Assembly: GCA_964019335.1 (NCBI GenBank)
Contig: OZ025672.1
Location: 558,001-622,000 of the forward strand
DNA from: Diplonema japonicum
Lineage: Eukaryota; Euglenozoa; Diplonemea; Diplonemida; Diplonemidae
Length of the DNA: 64,000 bases
Direction: 5' to 3'
In this document: piece by piece, positions 40,299-50,254 of the stretch
How the letters are laid out: each line of letters opens with the position of its first letter
Position numbering within the stretch: the first letter of the stretch is position 1
Made by a program: the position numbers and the translations under genes
Notes under the pieces: model-generated
What the model was told of the DNA's origin: nothing
The model's database searches: none
The model's input: the letters and a program-made list of their open reading frames with translations, nothing else

Positions 40299-43200
40299 TC
40301 AGATAACAGCACCAGTATCTTGGCTAGTCTCCTCTTGGTGCTGCGCAGCAAAGTAGTCGTCCTCGGCTAATTCCACAGGGTCATCATGAAAGCCTGTCGC
40401 ATCATCAGTTCCCACGTGCTGATACTGTTTCATGTTGCTAATAATCTGTTTGGGCATACCTTGCACTCGAGGGCAGTGTTCTGCCTATAGAGTCTTACCA
40501 CAAATAAAGCCAGAACAGTGACCGCTATCACAGCAACAACAATGATGGCAGGGAGCCACTTCTTAGAGCTCCCACCACCGCACTGCCGTGTTTCCACAAC
40601 GGCCTTCTTAACCCCATAGCAGTTCCCGAACTTCCGGTATCTCTGCTGCGTCCCGTTGACGCACGAAGTCCAGTAGTCTTCGACAGGCAGGTCACTGCAC
40701 AAGGGACACCCTGCCCTGTTTACAATAGTGTACACGGGTCTGCAGGCATCAGAGGAGTTCGTCAGCACCACCTTGGAGTGAGTGGTGTAGTCATCCTGGG
40801 TTTTTTTTTATTTTCTTCTTTTCTCTCTCTCTTTTTTTTTAGTTTAGTGAATGTTATTCACCGCATACCTTCTTAATAGGGTCACACACAACATTCACAA
40901 CAGCACCGAGCTGTCTGAAGGGGTCAAGTGGACACTCTGCACCTTCCGACAGCGTAACAGTTATACCTTTACTGCTTTGGTCTAGCGCGACAGAGCTACC
41001 GTAAGACAGGCCGCTGGCATTCACACAGGCTTGTTGATGTGGTTTACATGAAGCCGACTTGCTGCAGATATTGATGAGAAAGCCTGTTGTGTCGTCCAGA
41101 GACCCCTGCAAGGCAGTGAGATCGAATGCAGCAGATGAGGGTGCCACCCACTTGCAAGAAGCGTCTGCAAGGACGCACGCGGGGGGTGTGCCCTCTGCCC
41201 TTGTGCCCCCAGGGCAACTTTTGCAATGAGAACTTTCTGTGGGAGAAACTAACCCAGCAGGGCATGCAGTGCACGTCGTAGGCTTGCTCGTGCTCGTCCT
41301 GAACGTGCCTGCACTGCACGGTTTGGCAACATTTTCTTCACAGTGGTAGCCATCAGGACACGCCATGCATCCTATACCTCTGCCTAATCCACTTCCACGC
41401 ACCACGATTCCGCTGAGGAAGAAAGCGACGGGTTTTGCTGTGTGTTGCTTCTGGTAAGTCCACGTGGCCTTGTAGTCGCCGGGGGGGAAACTGTAGATTT
41501 TGTTTCTTGGGCCTGTCTGCAGAATCTCCATGGTAATTAAGTTATCAGACTTCCACAACACGCTGGAGCCGTATTGTTCGTTCTCTTTGCTCTTCAGTCG
41601 CCTCAGCGTGAAGAACACTTCCGTGTTATCGAAAGCATCACTAGGTTTTGTTGTTGTCTCGACATGATAGATGAACTGGATGCTTCCTACGTGGTTGGCA
41701 GTGAATGTGTGCGTCAGGTCTACGACAAGGTTGGAACTCGTGTCTTTACCCGCTACTAGAGCTGTTTGCGGAAGGCTCTTGTTTGTCTCCTGCACATGTG
41801 CAAACTCCCACCCAGAGGTCATGTCACAGTTCTCTGTGCACCGAGTACTCCAGAACAGATCATCGAACTTATTGCCCAGAGTGTCAAAGCCATTTCTTAG
41901 GTCGTAAACCACTTGAGGAATCTTGCTCGCAGGGCAACTAACGCAAGATGAAGAGTCGCCGTTGGGCACTTGCCAGCTATCGCATGGTTCACACGAGTCA
42001 TTTGTACGGATCAATCCTGCCCTCAAACAATCACCCTTCTCGCCTGGCCCACAAGGGATCTCTGTTTCTTGAGGTGGGTCCCCCGGCAGCCCTGCATTAC
42101 ACACCCATGAAAGCTTCATGCGAGCACCATCCTCCGTCTGCAGGCACGGTCCGAAAGACGGCACGTAGTCCCTTGTCTTACATTCAGACGCCTTTATACA
42201 CGAACTACTTCCGGGTGTGGATGCGTACCCTGAAGGGCATGGCTTGCATTCGTCACTCCCGGCGCCTGCATGTGTGTTAACTGGACATGGCTCACAGCCG
42301 TCAGGTTGGTCAATGCCACCAAGGGAAAAGTAGCCAGCCGGGCACTGCTTACATTCCTCTGCAGCGTATCTCGTGCCTGTCAAGCGCAAATCTTTTAGCA
42401 TGAATTTACCCCCGTAAGTTGACATGCTTCTCTCTCTCTGCACAACGAACTGGATGACAGACGTGCCAGGAGGGTCGCTTGTGCGCCCGATCTGCACTGT
42501 CATCTGCGGCTTGAAGTGTGCCAAGATATCAGTAGTTGACTGAATCGACGCCATTGGGATGTTGAGGCCTGTGCTGTTGTCTCCCATAATAAGAGGGCCT
42601 TCTGCATAGTTGTCCATTATGATGACACCAGCCGCACCTTGGCTCTGGGCAACCATCCCCTTTTGGACAAATGAACATTTTTTTGGATCTCGGTGCAGCA
42701 GGACTATTTTATTGCTTACGTCTTTGCCTACATATTGCGAGGCGTCGCAGCCATCGTTGTCGAGGTGTACCATTGTGTACTGAGGAGCAGCATCCAGTGT
42801 TACATAAGGAAAGTTGTTCGTCTCGCGGAAAGGATAGAACTGGTTCCGGTATATGCAGTACTCGCCTAGTTTTGTCTCACCGTTATTCAAGGCTAATTTC
42901 CAGCTACATGCACCCACGCTGATTTCTTGCTTGTATTCCATCCAGTCGTCTATCCTCCTACCGTACCATGTTTGAAGCTGCTTTCCGTTGATGATGATAC
43001 CCATGGCATCATCAGGGAGCAGGTCCATCTTGTAACTGAACCTTAGCACAGCCGGCTGTGTAACTATCTCAGTAAGGATGTTGAGGATAGAGGTCGTGGA
43101 CTGGTCCACAGGCTGGTCACCTGAGTCGATATGATCGCCGCGCATGGTGAAGGCGTTGCATTCCCATTGCTTGTCATTCGCATAGCACCTTGTAGCGAGG

Positions 43201-44069
43201 TTTGAAGGCCAAGACTCGTTGTTCCAAGTGTTGTAGATGTCACCTCGCACGGAATGAGTCCCCTTTGGACAGAACCCACACGAGAACATTGGTGCCGCAC
43301 GATACGTCCCCTCTTCGCACTGTTTGTCGCAAGGCATAGTCTTTGCAGGCGAAAGTCTTATGTGAAAGGTCAAAGAGCGAGGAGTGTCTTTCACAGCTTG
43401 AATTTTTGAAATGTCCGACAGCAGCACAGGAACGTGGTCCACCTCTGTTATCTCCATTCCGATGTACGGAGAGAGCTCTTCAAAGCCAGGTCCTACAGAC
43501 TCGAGGACGGGCACTGCAGCGTCGGACATGAGCTTGATGAAGTAGTTGGTTGGAGTTGCAGGTACGTCCACACTGATCAACAAGGGCATCCCCTGGTGAA
43601 GCGTGGTGAGGGTCACGGCGTGTGTTGTAGGTCTACAATTGTTGATATAGTAGGACACTATCTGCTGGGTCATGTCAGGTGTGCACTCAGTGTATTCGAA
43701 CCCAATGTCATCTACGGTGCAAGAGGCAAGGGTCGTGCCTTTCGGGAGGCTATTCTTCAGAGCACTGCTTGTATCCGTGCAGACTTGCTTGTTAGCAGCA
43801 TCGCGGGCTGGCTTCCATGATTTGACTTTGTGGTGCTTTTCGAAAACGGGGACCATGTCAACTGGCACGCACTGGCAGCCCTCTTGGGGTCGCGGGATGG
43901 TCTCGGGGCCGAGACAGTCCCACACTTCTAACCTGGGTTCCTTGACCCATGTCACGTTCCTTATGTTATGTACACACGTGCTCCTCACCACTTTATAATC
44001 TAAACTACTGCACTGCGACTGGGTCGCCACGGCACTGCTTGCCAATAAAATGCTTAGAGTGCTTATCAT
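40299..44069 (-). CDS. ELAPOR-like Cys-rich type I membrane protein with PA domain
   Basis: Exons 44069-40869, 40795-40460 and 40424-40299 give 1220 aa. A signal peptide (MISTLSILLASSAVA) leads to a very large ectodomain. It has the ELAPOR/EIG121-type block (FEYTECTPD; CPKGTHS), a protease-associated-like domain (~430-560; MVAQSQGAAGVIIMD) and GCC2/GCC3-type Cys repeats (CKQCPAGYFS, CEPCPVNTHAG, CTACPAGLVSP, CKSCPGGT). One transmembrane span IIVVAVIAVTVLALFVVRLY is in exon 2, and a short acidic cytoplasmic tail (VELAEDDYFAAQ) in exon 3. Animal ELAPORs are endosome-lysosome receptors; here the tail also holds a possible sorting signal. Both introns begin GTATGC. Confidence 0.85.
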
Positions 44070-44149
44070 TTAAAAGTGTAATGCGCCTGTTAGTGATGGA
44101 ATTTTGTTACCTGGCTGCAGAAATAGGTTAATTACTAGTTACTTATCGC

Positions 44150-46390
44150 CTAGACCCTACTGAGCAGAGCCTTTGTCCGGATGGCCAGGGTGCGTGCCTT
44201 TATCCAATCCGACTTTTTCGTTCTCGGTGCCATCATAGCTATGGGCCACTTTTCGACGCCCGCCTCAATCAGCTTCTGAATGATGGGAAGGCCCTTGTCA
44301 CAAATGGTCGCCACCCAAGTGATGGCTAAATTTGATGTGAGTCGTATTAAAGCCTGTAGAGCTTTCCTCAAAAGGCGCACATCGTCCCACCCTTTGCACT
44401 GGATGACGGTGAGGATCAGCTTGCCGGCGCCCTGGCTGTAGATGTAGTCCTTGATGAGAGAGTTCGTTGTGGCAGATACGTTGTTGATGATAGCAAGGGA
44501 ACATGTCAATTGTCTGTGATCGTTCATATTCTCGAGAGATCGCTTGACGACGGACGTCACCAGTGCCGGTTGCGACAGCACGATATCGCTCTTGAGGCTC
44601 TTAGTGATTTTCGACAGCGCCGCCAGCGCCCGCAGCACGATTGGGGGATGGTTGTGCAACCTTGTGATGTCCACTAGAGCTCTGTGAGTGTAGGTCAGAG
44701 GGTTGTGTGCTGTACATGTATCTTTCACGATCTTTTCCCATAGCACCAAGTAGGTGAGTACAATGTCACTGTCATGGATGTGCTGCATCACTACCGATGT
44801 CGCGTCGGGGAGGGAAAAGCCTTGTATGAAGTCGCATTGTGTGCCAAGGAACTTCACAGTGTTGCAGCACAGCAGTAGTATGTAAAAAGATATTGTCAAG
44901 TGAGCCTTTCGTTTTGCCAACTGGTGCACCGGAATGTTCTTCAAGTTGCACGTAGCTAACTGTGTGCATTTGCTGCGTTCCAATGAGCAGAGACCAAGCA
45001 CCACTGCCGCAAGCTTCACTGTCTCCTTATTCTCCAGTTGCACCATCAACCAGTTAGCCTTTGTTGTCGAAAGCTTGTGACATGTCACGGCATCCTTTAG
45101 TGCATTATAAGTAACCCGCCACGTCGCGTAGTCTTCTTGGAACCATTTCCTGACAAAAGTCTCCTCCTCCTGTAGCTCCCACACGCAGGCAACCAGTGCA
45201 TAACGGCTGTAAAGCCATGTGCACAGCTTGTCGAAGTGCAGGAGTCTCTCCCCTAGTTCTTCTAAAACAATCCAGCAGTACATCTCATTCTTTGCGATTT
45301 CCACAATTGAATTGTAGCAACCCTGTAATGTGATGGGAGCGGCATCTCGCATGAGGCACAGCGTCGACATCGAGGAATAGTGCAGCACATTAGCAACAGG
45401 CAGCTCTTGTGCCACTACAAGGCGGCTTCTTAGCAAATTACAGTGGACGCTAAATACCACTTGGAAGGTAACGCCAGGAGGGATGATCACCTCCCGCACC
45501 ACGTCTCGCTCATTGGGCTCGAACTTCGGAGACACTTGACCTTTTGGTATGGTCTTCGTGATCCTAGGAGGCGAGATCTTCATGCCCGAGTTCCTGGCAG
45601 GACATAGCAATATGGACAAGTTCTGGCCGTCATTTTCAGGTGCCTGAAAGACATCGCCATGGTGGATGTGAGCCACTACTGACAGGTCTTGCGTTGCTGA
45701 AGTGATGTAATTCCAAGAGATCACCACACCCGGTGCAAAACGTGTCCAGTACTCGTTTGTGACATTGTAAAGCCTTGCGGCCTTTATCACGATGTCTCTA
45801 CCCCCCAAGGGGGGGAATTTTGCTACTGCCTTGTCTAGGTGTTTCTGCAAGTATGCCAGTGAGGTGTCACCTGTGCGTGTAGCGTTGCTCAGCAAGTGGA
45901 TGACTTGGACAGGCAGCGGTACTGGTTCCCCTTTCACCACACCATCACTTGCAGACAGTTTTTCAATGAGAGAAAAAACAGCCTGCTTGCCTGAGAAGGA
46001 GAGGCACAACGGGTACTCTCCCAGCTGCGAGGACGTCAAGCTTAAGAACATCTGTCCTGTGAGGTTCAGGTGCTTTAGCAGTGGGAGCTCTTGGTTCACC
46101 TTCCCATCAATGAGAGGCAAGCACTCACGCAGGGTGCTGGCTGACCAGGTACATGGGTTCTGAAACTCGGGGATGCACAAGATGCAACTCCTATACAACC
46201 ACAGCGCTGCCTCCTCCTGTGCGTTGCCTAAGGACAGCCGTTCCAGTTCAGCAACAAGTCCCTTCCACAACCTCTTTGGCAGTGCGCCTCCCATCCCTCT
46301 CAGCCAATATAGCATTGGCCTTGTGTCCTCCTTGTCACTGTCGCACTTCGTATCAGTGGCAAAGGTGTCGTCACCAATGCCGACGCTCAT
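44150..46390 (-). CDS. Large helical-repeat protein, unknown
   Basis: 746 aa from the first in-frame ATG (46390); the frame stays open upstream to 46549 without an ATG, so an extra 5' exon or a different start is possible. I do not recognise a family. The first half contains beta-rich sequence (VVISWNYITSATQDLSVVAH, reminiscent of GOLD-type folds) and the second half (~400-746) is leucine-rich alpha-helical, ARM/HEAT-like (ALVDITRLHNHPPIVLRALA, LRKALQALIRLTSNLAI). No signal peptide or transmembrane span is clear. Could be a cytoplasmic scaffold. Confidence 0.65.
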   Translation of the reverse strand: MSVGIGDDTFATDTKCDSDKEDTRPMLYWLRGMGGALPKRLWKGLVAELERLSLGNAQEEAALWLYRSCILCIPEFQNPCTWSASTLRECLPLIDGKVNQELPLLKHLNLTGQMFLSLTSSQLGEYPLCLSFSGKQAVFSLIEKLSASDGVVKGEPVPLPVQVIHLLSNATRTGDTSLAYLQKHLDKAVAKFPPLGGRDIVIKAARLYNVTNEYWTRFAPGVVISWNYITSATQDLSVVAHIHHGDVFQAPENDGQNLSILLCPARNSGMKISPPRITKTIPKGQVSPKFEPNERDVVREVIIPPGVTFQVVFSVHCNLLRSRLVVAQELPVANVLHYSSMSTLCLMRDAAPITLQGCYNSIVEIAKNEMYCWIVLEELGERLLHFDKLCTWLYSRYALVACVWELQEEETFVRKWFQEDYATWRVTYNALKDAVTCHKLSTTKANWLMVQLENKETVKLAAVVLGLCSLERSKCTQLATCNLKNIPVHQLAKRKAHLTISFYILLLCCNTVKFLGTQCDFIQGFSLPDATSVVMQHIHDSDIVLTYLVLWEKIVKDTCTAHNPLTYTHRALVDITRLHNHPPIVLRALAALSKITKSLKSDIVLSQPALVTSVVKRSLENMNDHRQLTCSLAIINNVSATTNSLIKDYIYSQGAGKLILTVIQCKGWDDVRLLRKALQALIRLTSNLAITWVATICDKGLPIIQKLIEAGVEKWPIAMMAPRTKKSDWIKARTLAIRTKALLSRV

Positions 46391-46600
46391 GCACGCAGTG
46401 ATACTCCTCACCGCTGCCCTCCATTCTGCTGATTCCTTGTTGATATCTATTGTTCCCTCCTCCTGAATGGTTAAATAACTGGTACTGATCCGAGCAAAAG
46501 ATAGGACTGTATTTAGGCAATTAACACTGCGCTCCTTAGTAGCGAACACTGCGATTAGGTGCTACGATGGAGGGCCACCGCTCGGAGAGGATGACGCTGT

Positions 46601-47632
46601 CTATTTCTTTCTCTTCTTAGGTGCCTTCTTCTCTTGATTGACCCGGATGGGCTGCTCCGTTGCCTCGGGTTCCTTCCTTTTAACCTGTTTAGGGGTTTTC
46701 TTTCTGAGTGCTTTCCTCTTTTTAGCGTTCATGTTTTTGAGTTGCTTCTTTTCATTTCTCTTTATTTCCTCTTCCATCTTTGCTTCTTCGATCTCCTTCA
46801 CCTGACGTAGCGAGCTTTCTTTGAACCTAGCTGCAAAGCCCTTTGTTCTCACAGCGGGCACCGACTCGATGAGATCCTTGAGCCTTGCAAACAAAGTAAA
46901 GAAGTCTTCGGCAGGAAGCCACATGCAGGTACCCAATGAGGGGAAACTGAGCTCACGGGTGTAATGGTCCCCAAGAAGTGAAAAGGACACAGTGCTAAAG
47001 GGCTGGCGAGGTGTGCCGTTAACTTTGTAAATAAGTGACGACTTCTTCTTCACAATCTCGATCTTAGCATGCGGGTTGAGGGGCGCCATGGCGGGGATAC
47101 TGAACGAGACGCTTGTCACGGACTCGGCACAGGGTGGCACAGGAACCCACACTGTGGCCTCTCGCTTAAAAAGGATCTCGAGTTTTACAAGAGACTTCAC
47201 GAGGGGTTCAGCTTCTGCCAGCGTGCTTACAGGCGTGCCGTTGATCATTGTCATCTTCCAACCAATGAGGTCGTGGGCTCCCTCTCGGTCGGCCACCGTA
47301 CCAGGTGACACACCTTCAAGGGTCAGGTTCCCCGTCTCAGCGAAGTTGAGCCCTAACCTATCGTCCACACCTTGTCGCTGGATCTCCAGTGAGGCGTGTT
47401 CGTCACAGCTCTCTTCCTCTTCCTCCTCCTCGTCCTCTTCCTCCTCATCGTCCTCTTCCTCGCACAACTCCAGGTTCTCAGGCTTGATCTTCAGCTGTTC
47501 CTCACCTACCTCGACGATCACCCTGCCGCTCGCCTCGTCCATTCCGAGTACCTCCCCCACAGCCCCGTTGATGTCCTGCCTCTTCACCATGCCCTGTATC
47601 AGGACGCTGTCACCTGGTTCCAGTGTAGTCAT
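46601..47632 (-). CDS. PDZ-like protein with SH3-like start and basic tail
   Basis: 343 aa, single exon. Residues 1-50 (DSVLIQGMVKRQDINGAVGE ... GRVIVEV) resemble a small SH3/KOW-like barrel. A run of about 20 E/D follows, then a PDZ-like segment (~85-150; LGLNFAETGNLTLEGVSPGT, IGWKMTMINGTPVSTLAEAE). A mostly beta region (to ~250) leads to a very basic coiled C-terminus (KKRKALRKKTPKQVKRK), which could be a nuclear/nucleolar signal. Function unknown. The acidic-then-basic layout is common in nucleolar proteins. The start ATG is 10 nt after an ACCAGAAG acceptor. Confidence 0.7.
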   Translation of the reverse strand: MTTLEPGDSVLIQGMVKRQDINGAVGEVLGMDEASGRVIVEVGEEQLKIKPENLELCEEEDDEEEEDEEEEEEESCDEHASLEIQRQGVDDRLGLNFAETGNLTLEGVSPGTVADREGAHDLIGWKMTMINGTPVSTLAEAEPLVKSLVKLEILFKREATVWVPVPPCAESVTSVSFSIPAMAPLNPHAKIEIVKKKSSLIYKVNGTPRQPFSTVSFSLLGDHYTRELSFPSLGTCMWLPAEDFFTLFARLKDLIESVPAVRTKGFAARFKESSLRQVKEIEEAKMEEEIKRNEKKQLKNMNAKKRKALRKKTPKQVKRKEPEATEQPIRVNQEKKAPKKRKK

Positions 47633-47857
47633 ATTAACAGTGCTTCTGGTATGTCGTGATGTCTTGTCCCTGAAAAAGTACAACAGGAAGTGGTTTGCAA
47701 GTCTGTGCGGCCAGTGCCTCTCAGCTTATCCTTCCAATGTCAGCCCTCCGAGCAAACGTTGCTCAGAAACAAAGAGTACAGACCAGCAAGAGAAGGCAAC
47801 CGACCGCGACAGGCAGCAAACACTTAGTGCCAATACCAAGTATGTACCTGATGGCTA

Positions 47858-48613
47858 CTAAAGGGGGAGGGGAACCTGAGCTTCAACTTGCTCTGGAGAT
47901 AGACCGAATTGTAACATTAATTTTTGACGCTGTGCAAGGATTTTCTTTTTGCTCCTCCTTAGACACTTGCAAGTGGGGGACTGAGACGGAGGTTGAGGTG
48001 GCGTGCCAGGGGTCACAAGGCCGTGCTCTTTTTGTATTCCGGATTTTGTTCTTCCAAGAAAAAAGGACGCGCCCGTTGACCCCTCGTCACGCGACCATAG
48101 CCTGCCGTCGTAGACTCCGATCACTACCGTCTTTCTGCCCCGCAATGCTCCTTTAGTGTAAACCAACTCGTCACCTGACTTGAAGCCAAACTTACTGCAA
48201 ACGTGTGGTGAGGCATCCACACTCACAACCGAGCCAGTTGTAAGGAGCGTGTCGATAAAAGCCACAGACGCTTCCAGCTGTTCTCTGTCGCTTGCGAGCT
48301 GGTGTTGGTACTCTTCCTCGTTCTGTCATTGCGAGTGGTTACTTCATTTAGCATACCACTAAGCCGTACGCCCCGAGCAGTCCTTCGTTCCCAATACCGC
48401 AGAAAAAGGTTGCTTCGTTCTGGCCATCATCGATGCTCCAAAGTTTCCCATCTCTTACACCTGCTACCACCGTGGTCGTGCCCTTGAGGGACCCCTTCGT
48501 GTACCGCAGCCTGCGTGGTTTATTACAACTAATGTGACATACCTCTCACCTGCTTTAAACCCGTACACCCGCTCACAGCTATCTGTCTCGAAAACTCCGG
48601 AGGCGACAGGCAT
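47858..48613 (-). CDS. Protein with two YTKG/KOW-like repeats
   Basis: Exons 48613-48543, 48510-48357 and 48322-47858 join to 229 aa. Two copies of a ~45-residue module are visible. Copy 1: YGFKAGERLRYTKGSLKG then TTVVAGVRDGKLWS. Copy 2: FGFKSGDELVYTKGALRG then KTVVIGVYDGRLWS, each followed by a Gly/Ala-FF strand. A charged helix (NEEEYQHQLASDREQLEA) separates them. The repeat has the G-x-V pattern of small KOW/SH3-like barrels; I recall comparable proteins in kinetoplastids but no function. Each repeat is intact only after removing the 32-nt and 34-nt introns, which supports the model. The C-terminus is Pro/Ser then basic helical. Confidence 0.75.
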
Positions 48614-48935
48614 TGTCCTGAATGGTACTAACGTGGTTGCAGCTAAGAAAACAATATATGTTAAGAAGAATAAATAAACCTTGGCGATGATATTGAGCGT
48701 GAAGCGCCACACTTCAAGAAACAAGGAAGGAGTGGTTGGTCTCTTATGTTTGACCGCTGGTGGATTTATTATTAAGTGCTAGTATGTGCTCCCCAAGTGC
48801 TTGGGTCGTAATGGCACAGGGCCACTTTTGTGTCTGCAGTTGCACAGGGTTGTGCTGCATTATCTGAGAGAACTGACACTAACAAGGGGATTAAGGGTGT
48901 AATTTCGGTATCACTTTGTGAGGGGTCTGGTCCGA

Positions 48936-50091
48936 TCATTGCTGGCGGGACTCCACACCTGCGTCGGTATTGACAACAAGAGCAGGGCTCTCTGGGTCGT
49001 CGAGGGCGGAGTCAGCACGTTCTCTCTCCTTCTTCTCTTTCATGGCCTGGTTGGAGGAGGCGTTCACGTTGACTATGGTGTAGAGCAGGCCACCGAGAAG
49101 TGCTGCAGTATGTTGTGTGGGACTGTGCATGCATACCAAGGAAGATGCCGAATGCACCGTAGGCGGTAGGGTACTGATCAAACACCCACATGCTGATGAT
49201 TGCTAAGGGGACTTTGTTCAGAGCACCGACGACGCTGTATGTGGTGGGCGACGTCATTCTCATGCACCAGAACGAAGACATCGTCATGATAGCACCGACA
49301 AACATCATCAAGCATAGCCAGAGCTTCAACATGTCTGTGTATCGTTTATATTGGCAGCACTATTTTGTTCATACCATTGCTGACTTCCAGCTTTTCCTTC
49401 CAAACGGGGGCACTGTAAAGTGTTGGGAAGATCAAGGGGGGCAGCGCCAAGAGATTGTTGTAGTACACAGGCCCCCAACGACCAAGAGTCTTCTTAGCCT
49501 CATTGAGCATGCCCTTCATGTACAGCTGGTACCCGGTGGTGAACCCAACGTTCGCGAAGTTCCAGAAGAGTCCCCACGGAGTGACCCACTTGTCTTGCTG
49601 AGCCCCTACGAAAGAACCAAAGATCATAAGCAAGAAAGACAACAGGACCCACTTGTCTAAGTAGTGGCCGTACAGGATGTTGTCACTGTGTTGCGTGTGT
49701 GGTTGTGCTGTGCATACCCAACTGCAATGAATATGAGTGCGAAGTTTTTGATCAGCAAAGTTATACTAACGCTCATCGTGCGCAAGCCAAGCATGGACGT
49801 GCCGAGCATCCCGACAAAGAGACCAGTGAGGGGAAGCCATTTTAGGATAAGCTGCTTGCTCATGTTGGGAAATTCAACTATACCCCTGTTCTTGAGGACA
49901 GCCACCAGCACGAAGGCCGATAGAGACTGAAAGAACAGTAGCGCAGAGGGAAAGTTGAACTGATGTGTATCCATAACTAACTTATTAAGAATCACCATGG
50001 ATATCGAGCATGTGCTGTAAGCTGCCACAGACAGCGCAGTCTCGACAACTGCGGCCTTCCCAAGCGATACCACCAACGTGTCGATCCCCAT
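48936..50091 (-). CDS. GDP-mannose transporter (nucleotide-sugar transporter)
   Basis: Imports GDP-mannose into the Golgi for glycosylation in exchange for GMP. Exons 50091-49719, 49686-49375, 49334-49137 and 49102-48936 give 349 aa with about ten transmembrane helices. The GDP-mannose-binding motif GALNK (VVGALNKVPLAIIS) is present, as is the FNFPSALLFFQSL helix of the Vrg4/LPG2/GONST family. The cytoplasmic tail is acidic and charged. All three introns are tiny (32, 40, 34 nt) and begin GTATG. Start: TTTTTACCAG then 15 nt to ATG. Fits the glycosyltransferase encoded nearby at 59.3-61.1 kb, but the two are not adjacent. Confidence 0.92.
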
Positions 50092-50120
50092 TTTATTTTT
50101 GTATTCTGGTAAAAACTGAA
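50092..50120 (-). promoter_or_regulatory. Putative trans-splice acceptor of the GDP-mannose transporter gene
   Basis: CAGTTTTTACCAG precedes the A-rich leader and ATG. Fits the same acceptor pattern as the other genes. Confidence 0.55.
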
Positions 50121-50254
50121 ATAATGAGAAATGGTAAATATCATTACTGCATGTTTACACGTCTGAGGCCTACAGCAGTGTGTATGCTAGAGAGGGAAAG
50201 CGTGTGTTACTAGGGCCGGAAGGCCCATGGATTTAATACTGTTGCTGTGATTAC

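Noticed and set aside
46391-46549. Extended N-terminus of the 44150-46390 gene starting at GTG
   Set aside because: No ATG in this part of the frame; kept the first ATG.
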